This document shows, one piece after another, positions 33,143 to 44,690 of a stretch of 64,000 nt of DNA. Below the pieces are notes generated by a model. That model was not told the DNA's origin. It did no database searches and saw only the letters and a program-made list of their open reading frames with translations. This stretch comes from ZC4RG30 sp040508085 (GTDB lineage: Bacteria; Pseudomonadota; Gammaproteobacteria; Steroidobacterales; Steroidobacteraceae), in assembly GCA_040508085.1 (NCBI GenBank), contig JBEVNO010000064.1, positions 15,592 to 79,591 of the forward strand, written 5' to 3'. The translations under genes and the position numbers were made by a program. The stretch's first letter is position 1. Each line of letters starts with the position of its first letter.

Positions 33143-34984
33143 TCAGCGGTAGCCGCGGGCCTGCAGTTCGAACAGGCGCGCGTAGACGCCGCCCTGCTGC
33201 ATGAGGCCCGCATGATCGCCGCGCTCGGCCACGCGGCCCCCGTCCAGCACCACGATCTCGTCGGCCATCCGCACCGTCGAGAAGCGATGCGAGATCAGGA
33301 TGGTCATGCGCCCCTCGGCCAGGTCGCGCACATGGCCGAACACCTCAGCCTCCGCCTCAGCATCCATGGCCGCAGTGGGTTCATCCAGCACACGGATATC
33401 GGCGTCGCGGCGCATGAATGAGCGTGATACCGCCACCTTCTGCCACTGCCCGCCCGACAGCTCCCTGCCACCCTGGAACCACTTGCCCAGCTGCGTGGCG
33501 TATTTTTCCGGCAGCGCCTCGATCATCTCGGCGGCCTGCCCTAATTCCGCCGCCGCGCGCCAGCGCGATTCATTCTCGAAGTCGCGCTCGTCTCCGGCAC
33601 CCACGTTCTCGCCCACCGTCATCTGGTAGCGCACGAAATCCTGGAAGATCACCCCGAAACGGCGACGCAGCGCATCCACATCCCACTCCGCCAGATCCCG
33701 CCCGTCCAGCAGGATGCGTCCCGACGTGGGCACGTACAGCCGCGTGATCAGCTTGATGAGCGTGGTCTTGCCGGAGCCGTTCGAACCCACCAGCGCGAGG
33801 CTGCGGCCGGGACGCAGGTGCAGCGACACATCCGCCAGCGCAGGCTGGCTGGAACCGGGATAGACGAAGGACACATGCTCCAGGCGCAGCCCGTCGGCGA
33901 CATCGGGACCCGCGGTGGCGCTGCCTCCCGGCGGTCGTGCCGGTGTGTCCAGATATTCGTACAGCGTGGACAGGTAGAGATTGTCCTCGTAGAGCCCGCT
34001 CACCGCGCCCAGCGCATTGCTGACGGCGGTCTGCCCCTGGCGGAACAGGAGCAGGTACATGGTCATCTGCCCGATGGTGATGGTGCCGCGAACCGCGCTC
34101 ACGGCAACCCAGCAGTAGCCGGCATACAGCGCCGCCGTGGTGATCAATCCCAGCGCGAAACCCCAGCTGTCGCGGCGGATCGCCAGCTGCCGCTCCTGGG
34201 CGAACAGGCGCCGGTGGATGCTGCGGTAACGGTCCAGCAGGCGGGCGCCGAGGTTGTAGAGCTTCACTTCCTTGACGTGGTCTTCGCGCGCGATGACCGT
34301 CTCCAGGTACGCCTGCTGGCGACGCTCGGTGGAGCGCCAGCGGAACAGCTGGAAGGCCTGGTTCGAGAAACGCGTCTCCGCGATGAACCCGGGCAGGCCC
34401 GCCAGGCCCAGCAGCAGCACGGCCCAGGGCGAGAAATGCAGCAGCAGCACGGCATAGCTGACCAGCGAGACGAGGTTCTGCGCCAGCGAGAAGCTGCGGA
34501 TGACCAGCGACAGGGGCCGCGCCGACGCCTCGCGCCGCGCGCGCGTCATGCGGTCGTAGAACTCCGAATCCTCGAAATGTTCCAGATCAAGCGTGAGCGC
34601 CTTCTCCAGGATCATCGAATTGACGCGGAACCCCAGCTGTTCGCGCAGCAGCGTGGTGTTCAGCGCCAGTGCGCGCTGGCACAGGGACAGCCCGGCCACG
34701 GCAATGCCCTCCAGCGCCACCAGATCGAGCACCGGCCCCAGTGGCCCGCCGTGGCCACTGGCTGCCACCACGGCGTCCACGATGCGCGCACCGAGGTAGG
34801 CCACCACCGCGGGCAAGGCGCCGACCACGAGCGTCAGCGCTGCCAGCCACAGCGTCAGCTTGCGGCTGGTCTGCCACACCAGGTCCAGCGCCTTGCGGCC
34901 ATAGCCGAAGGCCTCCAGGAATTCGCGCGGCAGGTCGCGCAGCGCCAGGGCGGGCTGCGGGGTCACGGGCGGCGGGCGGTTCAC
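33143..34984 (-). CDS. ABC exporter, fused membrane and ATPase domains
   Basis: A 613-residue half-transporter. Six transmembrane helices fill about 45-330; the ATPase domain (about 365-605) has Walker A GSNGSGKTT, Q-loop FQDF, signature LSGGQ and Walker B RVLDEPTAAMD. Sequence character is that of peptide or lipid exporters; substrate unknown. Its start (ATG 34984) overlaps by four bases the stop of the membrane-anchored DNA-binding-like gene upstream, so the two are translationally coupled. The 3' end meets the REP-like hairpin. Confidence 0.92.
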   Translation of the reverse strand: MNRPPPVTPQPALALRDLPREFLEAFGYGRKALDLVWQTSRKLTLWLAALTLVVGALPAVVAYLGARIVDAVVAASGHGGPLGPVLDLVALEGIAVAGLSLCQRALALNTTLLREQLGFRVNSMILEKALTLDLEHFEDSEFYDRMTRARREASARPLSLVIRSFSLAQNLVSLVSYAVLLLHFSPWAVLLLGLAGLPGFIAETRFSNQAFQLFRWRSTERRQQAYLETVIAREDHVKEVKLYNLGARLLDRYRSIHRRLFAQERQLAIRRDSWGFALGLITTAALYAGYCWVAVSAVRGTITIGQMTMYLLLFRQGQTAVSNALGAVSGLYEDNLYLSTLYEYLDTPARPPGGSATAGPDVADGLRLEHVSFVYPGSSQPALADVSLHLRPGRSLALVGSNGSGKTTLIKLITRLYVPTSGRILLDGRDLAEWDVDALRRRFGVIFQDFVRYQMTVGENVGAGDERDFENESRWRAAAELGQAAEMIEALPEKYATQLGKWFQGGRELSGGQWQKVAVSRSFMRRDADIRVLDEPTAAMDAEAEAEVFGHVRDLAEGRMTILISHRFSTVRMADEIVVLDGGRVAERGDHAGLMQQGGVYARLFELQARGYR

Positions 34985-36216
34985 GGCTCGATCCGGTTGG
35001 CGCCGACCAGTCGCGACTCCACGTTCACGCCATTCACGCTCTGCACTTCATACAGCGCCTCGAAGGGCGCGTCGGCCGGCACCCGGCCGGTGAGCTCGCG
35101 CACCCGTGCCGGATCCGCCACGGCTTCGGCCGCCTGCATCAGCCCGGTATCGCGCGTGCCAGCCACAATGAGGTGAGCCTGCCCGCCGGGGCCGGCGATC
35201 CGGGCGAGATAGGCATAGTCGCGATAGCGCTCGGTGGCAGCGTGCGCCTCACCGGCCTCGCTGACCCAGGCCTCGCCGCTCACCGAATCGATCAGCTCGT
35301 CGTAGGAGCCGCCGATCGAATAGCGCGATGTGCCCAGCACCATGTCCTGCAGCATGCCGAGCGCGGACAGGTAGCCCACATAGACGATATGCGTGGTCTT
35401 GATGGTGGCCGGGTCCAGCTCCGAGGCCAGCGTCAGCGTCACCTGCTTGCCCGAGGACATGAGCACCGGCAGCAGCTCGCGCAGCGCCTGCGCACTGGAG
35501 GTGGGCAGGTAGCCCAGGTTCAGGTCGGCAAAGCGCGCCACGCGCTGCGGATCGCCAATGAAGCCACGCTCCAGATCCTCGCGCGAGTTGATGCTGAAGT
35601 CGCGCACCAGGCGCTGGATGTCGCCATGTGCATCGCGCTCGCCGAATATGTAGTAATCCCCCAGCACCAGCTGCACCGGCAGCACGTCGGCGAACAGCGG
35701 CGCCCACAAGGGCGACGCGCGCAGCCGTGCCACCTCTGCCGGTGGGCTCGGCATGCGCAAGGCCCAGCTGCCGGCCGCTGCGGCTGCGGCCAGCGCCACC
35801 ACCGCCACCAGGGCCGCGATGCGTTCGCGGGGTGTGGCCGGGAGCAGCCGGCGCCAGCTGCCGGGCCGCGCTGGCGTGACGGCCGGGCTCTCCAGGGCCA
35901 GCCGGTATTCGCCGCGGGGGATGGTCAGGCGCGTGCCGCCTTCCGCATCGCGGTAGAACTCCTCCAGGCGCTTGCGCAGCTTGTGGGCCGTCACCCGCAC
36001 GGTGGCGTCCTGGGCCACATCCACGCCGGCGCCGCGCTCGAAGCAATCCATGGCCACCTCCAGCTCCTTGGGCACGCGCCCGCTGGCCTGGCAGCCCACC
36101 AGGAACTCGAACAGCCGCGACAGCTGCGTGCCCCGCCCCAGGGCGGCACCGGCGCGCACGCGCTCCACCTCGGCAATGAAGGCGGCGGACAGGGTGGTTT
36201 CGGCAGAATGGTTCAC
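34981..36216 (-). CDS. Membrane-anchored protein with winged-helix-like N-terminus, unknown family
   Basis: A 411-residue protein. Residues 28-108 (LSRLFEFLV...ATVRVTAHKLRKRLEEFY...LTIPRGEYRL) resemble the winged-helix-like N-terminus of CadC-type and acidobacterial-type membrane proteins whose RKRL helix and final beta hairpin contact DNA. A single transmembrane helix follows (about 133-153). The remaining 250 residues are extracytoplasmic and I do not recognise them. This layout is that of a one-component membrane regulator. It overlaps the ABC exporter gene by four bases, so it may control or sense the exported compound. It is divergent from typA. Confidence 0.72.
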   Translation of the reverse strand: MNHSAETTLSAAFIAEVERVRAGAALGRGTQLSRLFEFLVGCQASGRVPKELEVAMDCFERGAGVDVAQDATVRVTAHKLRKRLEEFYRDAEGGTRLTIPRGEYRLALESPAVTPARPGSWRRLLPATPRERIAALVAVVALAAAAAAGSWALRMPSPPAEVARLRASPLWAPLFADVLPVQLVLGDYYIFGERDAHGDIQRLVRDFSINSREDLERGFIGDPQRVARFADLNLGYLPTSSAQALRELLPVLMSSGKQVTLTLASELDPATIKTTHIVYVGYLSALGMLQDMVLGTSRYSIGGSYDELIDSVSGEAWVSEAGEAHAATERYRDYAYLARIAGPGGQAHLIVAGTRDTGLMQAAEAVADPARVRELTGRVPADAPFEALYEVQSVNGVNVESRLVGANRIEP

Positions 36217-36313
36217 GGGGCCAAGTTTATGGACTTTTCAGGGGTTTGCGGCATGTCCATGACACGCCAGAACTGGTACTCTCGCGGCCTTTTTCGCTAA
36301 CAGATCCCCCAAA

Positions 36314-38139
<1,826 letters not shown>

Positions 38140-38143
<4 letters not shown>

Positions 38144-38736
38144 CCCCCGCCGCGCGCGGCATCCTGATCGCGTGCGTCGCGGTGTTCCTGCTGCAGCAGG
38201 TCGCCACGACGCCGCTGGAGATCCGCTACGCGCTGTGGCCGCTGGGTGACAATCCGTATTCGGCCGGCTTCCACTTCTGGCAGCTGCTGAGCTACGGCTT
38301 CCTGCACGGTGGCTTCGCGCATCTGTTCTTCAACATGTTCGCGCTGTACATGTTTGGGCCGGATGTGGAGCGGCTCACCGGCACCAGGCGCTTCCTCGCC
38401 TATTACCTCGTCTGCGTGGTGTCGGCGGGTCTGGCGCAGCTGGCCATGCTGCATTTCATGGGCGGGCCGCCGGTGCCCACGGTCGGTGCTTCGGGCGGCG
38501 TGTTCGGTCTGCTGCTCGCTTTCGGTCTCGCCTTCCCGCACCGCAAGCTGATGCTGATCTTCCCGCCCATCCCGATGCCGGCCTGGCTGTTCGTCACGTT
38601 GTACGGGTTGCTGGAGCTGTATCTGGGCGTCACCGCCCCGGGCAGTGGCGTGGCGCACTTCGCCCACCTGGGCGGCATGGTCGGCGGGTTCCTGCTGATC
38701 CTGTACTGGCGCTTCGAGCGCCGCCCCAGCCCATGA
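38140..38736 (+). CDS. Rhomboid family intramembrane serine protease
   Basis: A 198-residue six-helix membrane protein. The catalytic Ser is Ser118 in GASGGVFG and the catalytic His is His176 in AHLGG; the conserved HLFFNMFALY of helix 2 and the loop FWQLLSYGFLHGG are also present. It cleaves single-pass membrane proteins within the bilayer. It overlaps typA by four bases and is probably co-transcribed with it, but a joint function is unknown. The next gene is convergent, 21 bases away. Confidence 0.94.
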
Positions 38737-38757
38737 CGGGGGCTGATCAGGCCGTGG

Positions 38758-40200
38758 TCAGACGCTGACCACCCGGTTGCGGCCGGCTTCCTTCGCCCTG
38801 TACATGGCCTTGTCGGCGCGATCGAAGGCCTCGTTCTCGCCGTCGCCCTCCTGGATCAGCGTGATGCCGCAGGAAATCGATACCGACACCGGTGCGCCGC
38901 GGAAGTGGAACCCGGTGCGCGCGATGGCTTCGCGCAGCTTGTCCACCAGACGCACGCCGTCGACCAGTGGCGTGCCTGGCAGCAGCATGACGAATTCCTC
39001 ACCGCCATAGCGCGCGACGAAGTCCGAGCCGCGCAAGCCGGATGCCAGCGTCTCGGCCACCACGCACAGCACCTTGTCGCCGGCCTTGTGGCCGAAGCGG
39101 TCGTTGATCAACTTGAATTCGTCGATGTCCCACGCCGCGATGCAGGTGGGTTGACGGAAGCGCTTCCAGCGCTCGGCCTCGTCCACCATGCGCTGCTCCC
39201 AGGCCAGCCGGTTGGGGATCTGCGTCAGCGTGTCGAGCAGCGACAGGCGTTTCTCGTCGGACAGCCGCGCCTGCAGCGACTTGGCTTCGGTTTCCATCTC
39301 CTCCATGCGTACGCGCATCATCATGGTGCGCTCGCGCGACTGCCGGGCCCGCTCTTCCTCGCGCGCCTGGAAATTCTGCAGGTGCTGGTTGATGGAGTTG
39401 AGCCGGTCGCGCACCTGCCGGCGGACCAGCGACAGATCAAGTCCGGTATCCACGCTGACGGTCAGCGCCCGCACTTCGCCGCTGATCTGCAGGTCGAGCG
39501 TGTCGCTGGATTTGCGCCGCGTCTCCTCTTCCTGTGTCCCGGCAATATGCTCGTTCAGGGCGTCCAGCTGGCGTATCAATTGCGACAGCAGCAGCTCCAG
39601 CCCTCGCCGCGCCTTGTCGAGCTCGCGCATGCGCAGCACCAGCAGGCCGCCCACGCGCTCCACCAGTGCCGGCAGCTGCTCCATGACCAGCGGCACGCGC
39701 AGCTGCCTGTTGATGTCGGCAGCGGCCTCCTTCAGCAGTGGCTCGACACGCACCTCGTCCACCATGCGTGACAGTACGCTGCGCATGGATTCCTCGGCGG
39801 ACAGCGGCGTCAGCAAAGGCAGCGCCGCAGTGGGACTGCGGCGGGCGGGATCGGCATGTGCCTGCGGCTCGCGCGGCGCCACCAGCGAGCGCAGCCGCTG
39901 ACTGATGGTGGATGCCGTGTCCTGCTCGGGGTCGTCCATGTCGCGGATGGCGTCGGACACCGCCTCGCTGAGCGGCACCAGTTCCTCCCCAGGCGCCTCT
40001 CGGCGCAACGCATCGCGCAGGCTCTTGAGTACCGCGTCCAGCAGCGGGGACTGCCCCTGCGCAGCCGCACAGAGCCGCGTGATCAGCTGCTGCAGGATTT
40101 TCTGGTCGTCGCGATAACGGCGCGCCTCCTCCTCGATGGCCCGCAGGCTATCGAAGTATTTTCTGCGCCAGTCGTCTTCCTGTTGGGCCAGCCGGGACAC
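38758..40200 (-). CDS. Diguanylate cyclase (GGDEF) with long helical N-terminus
   Basis: A 480-residue protein. The C-terminal GGDEF domain (about 345-478) has a good active site (RYGGEEF), the LDTLTQIPNRLAWE opening, and an RxxD inhibitory site (RGSD) five residues before it. This implies c-di-GMP synthesis under product inhibition. The N-terminal 330 residues are soluble and helical, with a coiled coil near 285-335 and no PAS, GAF or membrane segment that I can recognise, so its signal is unknown. The start is GTG at 40198-40200. Similar layouts occur in gammaproteobacterial cyclases. Confidence 0.9.
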   Translation of the reverse strand: MSRLAQQEDDWRRKYFDSLRAIEEEARRYRDDQKILQQLITRLCAAAQGQSPLLDAVLKSLRDALRREAPGEELVPLSEAVSDAIRDMDDPEQDTASTISQRLRSLVAPREPQAHADPARRSPTAALPLLTPLSAEESMRSVLSRMVDEVRVEPLLKEAAADINRQLRVPLVMEQLPALVERVGGLLVLRMRELDKARRGLELLLSQLIRQLDALNEHIAGTQEEETRRKSSDTLDLQISGEVRALTVSVDTGLDLSLVRRQVRDRLNSINQHLQNFQAREEERARQSRERTMMMRVRMEEMETEAKSLQARLSDEKRLSLLDTLTQIPNRLAWEQRMVDEAERWKRFRQPTCIAAWDIDEFKLINDRFGHKAGDKVLCVVAETLASGLRGSDFVARYGGEEFVMLLPGTPLVDGVRLVDKLREAIARTGFHFRGAPVSVSISCGITLIQEGDGENEAFDRADKAMYRAKEAGRNRVVSV

Positions 40201-40229
40201 TTCGAGCCTTGGGAATCATGGATTCCGTT

Positions 40230-42014
40230 CTACTGCGGTGCGCCAAACTGTAACTGGGCGAGCCGGTAATACAACGAACTGGTTCCCAAAAGCTCGGTAT
40301 GACTACCTACGGCCACCACCCGACCGTGATCCATGACCACTATCCGGTGGGCTTTCAGCACGGTGGCCAGCCGATGGGCCACGATAATGGTGGTGCGGGG
40401 GCGCGGACCGCCCATCAGGCTTTCCAGCGCCTGCTGCACCAAGCGCTCGCTTTCAGCGTCCAGGTTGCTGGTCGCCTCGTCCAGCAGCAGCACCGGCGCA
40501 TCCTTGAGGATGGCCCTGGCAATCGCTATCCGCTGCCGCTGGCCTCCTGACAGCCGCGTGCCGCGCTCGCCGAGGAAGCTGTCGTAACCCTCCGGCAAGG
40601 CACGGATGAAGCCATCCGCCGCCGCCGCCACGGCTGCCGCCTCCACCTCGGCATCGCTGGCGCCGGGCCTGCCATAGCGGATGTTCTCGCGCGCGCTGGC
40701 GCCGAACAGCACGGTCTCCTGCGGTACCAGGCCGATGTTCCGGCGCAGCACCTGCGGGTCGAGCCGCGCGATGTCGACCCCGTCCAGCAGGATGCGGCCG
40801 GCATCCGGATCGTAGAAACGCAGCAGCAGCTGCAGCAGCGTGCTCTTGCCGGCACCGGACGCCCCGACTATGGCCACGGTCTCGCCAGGCGCGATGTCCA
40901 GCGTCACGCCGTCAAGGGCCGGGCTGTCGGGGCGCGAGGGGTAGCGGAACACCAGGCTCTCCAGCCGCAACTCCCCGCGCGCGTCGGCGGGCAAGGCCAG
41001 CGGCGCCAGCGGTGCGGCAATTGCCGGTTGCGCCTGCAGCAGCTCGACCAGGCGCTCCATGGCGCCGGCCGCCCGCTGCACCTCGCCCCATTGCTCGATC
41101 AGCGTGGCGGCGGAGCCGGAGACGAAGGCGGCATAGAGCAGGAACTGCCCGAGCTGGCCGCCGGTCATTTCGCCGGCCAGCACGGCGCGCGCGCCCAGCC
41201 ACAGGACGAAGGTCACCGCTGCCATAACCAGGGCCGTGCCGATGGCGGTCAACAGCGCGCGCACCCGGTTGCGGCGGATGGCTGCATCAAAGCCGGCCTG
41301 CACCGCTGTCTCGTAACGGCGCGACTGCAGCCCCTCCAGCGTGAAGGCCTGGATGGTCTGCATGGCATTGAGCGTCTCGCCCGCCTGGCCGCTGGAATCA
41401 GCCACGCGGTCCTGCGCATCGCGCGACAGCTTGCGCACGTTCCGCCCCACCGAAAACAGCGGCAGCATCACCAGCGGGATCAGCACCAGCATCACACCCA
41501 TCAATTTGGGGCTGGTGGCGCCCATCATCACCAGTGCGCCGAGCAGGTTCAGGGCCGAGCGCAGCGTGATCGAGATACCCACTCCGGAGATGGACTGCAC
41601 CAGCGTCGTATCGGTGGTCAGCCGCGACAGCACCTCGCCCGTACGCGTGACCTCGAAGAAGGTGAGGTCCATGGACAGCACACGCTCGTACACCCGGGTG
41701 CGGATGTCGGCCACTACGCGCTCACCCAGCCAGGTCACAAGGTAAAAGCGCAGCGCCGCGAAAATCCCCAGCACGGCTGCAGCGCCGAGGAATGCGAGGA
41801 AATAACGGTTAACAGTGCTGGCGTCACCCGCCACCATGCCGTGATCGATCACGTAGCGCAGCGCCACGGGCAATGCCAGCAATGCACCGGAAGCCACCAG
41901 CAGCGCCACGATGGCGGCCAGCAGTGTGCCCACGTGCGGACGCAGGAAGGGCCACAGCGCACGCAGCGGCTGCAGTGAGCGGCTCGATGCGCGAGCCGTG
42001 CTGGTCTGGCTCAA
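40230..42014 (-). CDS. ABC exporter, MsbA-like half-transporter
   Basis: A 594-residue fused exporter. Six transmembrane helices (about 30-320) are followed by an ATPase domain (about 350-590) with GASGAGKST, VPQETVLFG, LSGGQRQR and LLLDEATSNLDAESE. It is close in character to lipid/multidrug exporters of the MsbA class; substrate unknown. The start is a TTG (42012-42014) preceded by GAGG at 8 bases. The sthA gene lies 7 bases upstream, and the diguanylate cyclase gene 29 bases downstream on the other side; co-transcription with sthA is likely. Confidence 0.92.
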   Translation of the reverse strand: MSQTSTARASSRSLQPLRALWPFLRPHVGTLLAAIVALLVASGALLALPVALRYVIDHGMVAGDASTVNRYFLAFLGAAAVLGIFAALRFYLVTWLGERVVADIRTRVYERVLSMDLTFFEVTRTGEVLSRLTTDTTLVQSISGVGISITLRSALNLLGALVMMGATSPKLMGVMLVLIPLVMLPLFSVGRNVRKLSRDAQDRVADSSGQAGETLNAMQTIQAFTLEGLQSRRYETAVQAGFDAAIRRNRVRALLTAIGTALVMAAVTFVLWLGARAVLAGEMTGGQLGQFLLYAAFVSGSAATLIEQWGEVQRAAGAMERLVELLQAQPAIAAPLAPLALPADARGELRLESLVFRYPSRPDSPALDGVTLDIAPGETVAIVGASGAGKSTLLQLLLRFYDPDAGRILLDGVDIARLDPQVLRRNIGLVPQETVLFGASARENIRYGRPGASDAEVEAAAVAAAADGFIRALPEGYDSFLGERGTRLSGGQRQRIAIARAILKDAPVLLLDEATSNLDAESERLVQQALESLMGGPRPRTTIIVAHRLATVLKAHRIVVMDHGRVVAVGSHTELLGTSSLYYRLAQLQFGAPQ

Positions 42015-42021
42015 GGCAACC

Positions 42022-43419
42022 TCAGCAAAGGCGGTTCAGGCCGTTGTATGCGGCGATCCGGTAGCCTTCGGCCATGGTCGGATAATTGAACGTGGTGTTG
42101 ATGAAATAGCGCAGGTTGTTGATGTCGCGGCTGGCCATCACCGTCTGGCCGATGTGCACGATCTCCGAGGCGTTGTCGCCGAAACAATGCACGCCCAGCA
42201 CCTCCAGTGTCTTCGCATGGAACAGGATCTTCAGCATGCCCACTGGCTGGCTGGTCATCTGCGCACGCGCCAGGCTCTTGAAGTGGGTGTGGCCGATCTC
42301 GTATGGGATACCGGCTTCCTGCAACTCCTTCTCCGTGCGCCCCACCGAGGAAATTTCCGGAATGGTGTAGATGCCGCTGGGCATGAGATCGAGCCTGCGG
42401 GTGGGCGCCTCGGGCGTAAGGATGTACTCCCCCACCGCGCCGCCCTGCTGGTATGCAGCCGAGGCAAGTGCGGGCGGGCCTATCACGTCACCGACGGCAT
42501 GGATGTTCGCAACGGCCGTCTGGTAGCGCTCGTTCACCGCCAGCTGGCCACGCTGATTGGGCGTGAGCCCTACCGCCTCGAGGTTCATGCCCTCGGTGTT
42601 GCCGGTGCGGCCGTTCGCCCACAGCAGCACGTCCGATTTGATGCTGCGCGAAGACTTCAGATGCAGCACCACGTCTTCGGCCCGCGCCTCCAGGTGATCG
42701 AACTGCTCGTTGTGGCGGATGATGCAGCCCTGGTCGCGCAGGTGATACGAGAGCGCCTCGGCGATCTCCTCATCCATGAAAGACAGCAGCCGGTCCTGGG
42801 TGTTGACCAAGGTCACCTTGATGCCCATGTTCAGGAAGATCGAGGCGTACTCGCAGCCGATCACGCCGGCGCCGTAGATGGTCACGTGGAATGGCGATTC
42901 CGGATATCGCAGCACGCTGTCGCTGTCGAGCACGCGCGGATGGGAGAAATCCAGGCCCGGCGGGTGGTAAGGGCGCGACCCGGTGGCGATCACGAACTGC
43001 TCGGCGTGCACCCGCAACGGCTCGCCCACGGCGGGCGTGATCTGCAGCGTGTTGCCGTCGAGGAACGAGGCGGCGCCCTCCAGCACCGGCACGCGGTTGC
43101 GGTCATAGAAGCGCTGGCGCATCTGCACCTGCGCTTCGATGACATTGTTGGCTGTGGACAGCAGCTGTGGCAGCGTCACCGTCAGTCCGGCCGAGATCTT
43201 GCGCAGCAGCGGGTTCTTGCGCACATCGCTGAGGGTCTTCACCGCATGGCGCAGCGCCTTGCTGGGGATGGTGCCCCAGTGGGTGCAACCACCCCCGACC
43301 TCAGGATACCGCTCCACCACGGCCACGCGGCGGTGGTTCTTGGCGAGCATCATGGCCGCGCCTTCGCCGGCGGGGCCACTCCCAATCACGACAACGTCGT
43401 ACTTGTCCATTGGGGCCAT
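42022..43419 (-). CDS. sthA: Soluble pyridine nucleotide transhydrogenase
   Basis: A 465-residue flavoprotein of the disulfide-reductase family. FAD site GSGPAGEGAA, second site GAGVIGCEYA, and the region where reductases have two Cys reads GGGCTHWGTIPSKALRH with just one, as is diagnostic for SthA. A dimerisation domain ends the chain. It moves electrons between NADPH and NAD+ in the cytosol. Start could be the first ATG (43417-43419) or the internal one at 43408-43410 (MDKYD). It is 32 bases from the peptide deformylase gene on the same strand. Confidence 0.95.
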   Translation of the reverse strand: MAPMDKYDVVVIGSGPAGEGAAMMLAKNHRRVAVVERYPEVGGGCTHWGTIPSKALRHAVKTLSDVRKNPLLRKISAGLTVTLPQLLSTANNVIEAQVQMRQRFYDRNRVPVLEGAASFLDGNTLQITPAVGEPLRVHAEQFVIATGSRPYHPPGLDFSHPRVLDSDSVLRYPESPFHVTIYGAGVIGCEYASIFLNMGIKVTLVNTQDRLLSFMDEEIAEALSYHLRDQGCIIRHNEQFDHLEARAEDVVLHLKSSRSIKSDVLLWANGRTGNTEGMNLEAVGLTPNQRGQLAVNERYQTAVANIHAVGDVIGPPALASAAYQQGGAVGEYILTPEAPTRRLDLMPSGIYTIPEISSVGRTEKELQEAGIPYEIGHTHFKSLARAQMTSQPVGMLKILFHAKTLEVLGVHCFGDNASEIVHIGQTVMASRDINNLRYFINTTFNYPTMAEGYRIAAYNGLNRLC

Positions 43420-43451
43420 GCTAGCTGTTCAGGCAGCAAAAATCCCTGAAC

Positions 43452-43982
43452 TCAGTCGTCACCGGGTGGTTCATCGGGGAACAGCACGTCCTGGAAGCCG
43501 AACTGCGACAAATCCCGCATGCGCATCGGGTACAGCACGCCGTCCAGATGGTCGACCTCATGCTGCACCACCCGTGCATGAAAGCCCTCCACGGTGCGGT
43601 CAATGGCCCGGCCCGCCTGGTCGAAGCCCTGGTAGCGCAGGCGCCGGCGGCGCGGCACCAGGCCACGCATGCCGGGCACCGACAGGCACCCTTCCCAGCC
43701 CAGCTCCTCGTCATCGTCGAGCGGGGTCAGCACCGGATTCACCAGCACCGTCTTCGGCACCGCTGGCGCATCGGGATAGCGCTCGTTGCGCTCGAAGCCG
43801 AAGATCACCACCCGCTGCGAAACGCCGATCTGCGGCGCGGCAAGGCCGGCGCCGTTGGCGGCCCGCATGGTGTCCTCGAGGTCGGCGATCAGCGCGTGCA
43901 GCGCGGGCGTGTTGAAATCGGCCACCGGCGCGGCACGCTGCAGCAGCAGGGGATCGCCCATGCGCAGGATGGTCCTGATCAT
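43452..43982 (-). CDS. def: Peptide deformylase
   Basis: A 176-residue deformylase with the three motifs GAGLAAPQIG (44-53), EGCLSVPG (97-104) and HEVDH (141-145); metal ligands Cys99, His141, His145 and catalytic Glu142 are present. It removes the formyl group from nascent proteins. It overlaps the esterase gene by four bases and is the last gene of the long minus-strand series starting with the Mo-hydroxylase subunits, away from any fmt gene. Another copy of def linked with fmt may exist elsewhere. Confidence 0.95.
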   Translation of the reverse strand: MIRTILRMGDPLLLQRAAPVADFNTPALHALIADLEDTMRAANGAGLAAPQIGVSQRVVIFGFERNERYPDAPAVPKTVLVNPVLTPLDDDEELGWEGCLSVPGMRGLVPRRRRLRYQGFDQAGRAIDRTVEGFHARVVQHEVDHLDGVLYPMRMRDLSQFGFQDVLFPDEPPGDD

Positions 43983-44686
43983 GGTGCCTGCTCCCGCGGC
44001 GTCAGTTCCAGGTGATGCTTCAGCCAGGCCGCGATGTCATGCACCTCGGGCCCGCACAGGCTGTGACCCATGGAGTATTGCCGCCACTCCACTTCAAGGC
44101 CGGCCGCCAGCAGCGCATCGCGCGATTGCTCGCCGAACACCTGCAACACCACCACATCCTCGCGGCCATGGCACATGAGGATGGGCGTGGCCCGGTTGGC
44201 CGGATCCATCTCTGCCGCCAGCTGCGCCCCCAGCGGCAGGTAGGCCGAGAGAGCAATGATGCCCCCCAGTGGCGCCCCGTGGCGCAGTCCGACGTGCAGC
44301 GCCGTCGCCCCGCCCTGGGAGAAACCGGCCAGCACGATGCGGCGCGAAGCAATGCCGCCGGCCCGCTCGCGCTCGATGTAACGTTCGATGCGTGAGCGCG
44401 TGGCAGTGAGGCCGGGTTCATCGTCGCGCCCGGCCGGCGACAGCTCGCGGATGTCGTACCACGCGCGCATCGCATAGCCAGCGTTCACCGAGACCGGCCG
44501 CACCTCCGCATGCGGGAACACGAAACGCACACGGGCCGTTGCGGGCAAGCCGAGCTCCGGTATCAGCGACACGAAATCGTAGCCATCGGCGCCCAGCCCG
44601 TGCAGCCAGATCACCGCGGCATCGGCCTGCCCGGTGGCTGGTTCCAGTACCACCTCATCCTCGCTTTCCACCTGCCGCAGGCGCAT
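43979..44686 (-). CDS. Carboxylesterase (EstB/phospholipase-like alpha/beta hydrolase)
   Basis: A 235-residue alpha/beta hydrolase. The oxyanion segment HGLGADGYDF (28-37) and nucleophile GFSQGG (about 124-129) match the small carboxylesterase/lysophospholipase family; Asp and His of the triad fall in CHGREDVVV and SMGHSLCG. Length is typical. It would act on short acyl esters in the cytoplasm. It starts 4 bases after the stop of the 130-residue protein gene and overlaps the deformylase gene. Confidence 0.93.
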   Translation of the reverse strand: MRLRQVESEDEVVLEPATGQADAAVIWLHGLGADGYDFVSLIPELGLPATARVRFVFPHAEVRPVSVNAGYAMRAWYDIRELSPAGRDDEPGLTATRSRIERYIERERAGGIASRRIVLAGFSQGGATALHVGLRHGAPLGGIIALSAYLPLGAQLAAEMDPANRATPILMCHGREDVVVLQVFGEQSRDALLAAGLEVEWRQYSMGHSLCGPEVHDIAAWLKHHLELTPREQAP

Positions 44687-44690
44687 GAGT

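Noticed and set aside
36229..36262. Inverted repeat ATGGAC/GTCCAT between the typA and membrane-regulator genes
   Set aside because: Six-base arms 20 bases apart are expected by chance; no further support.
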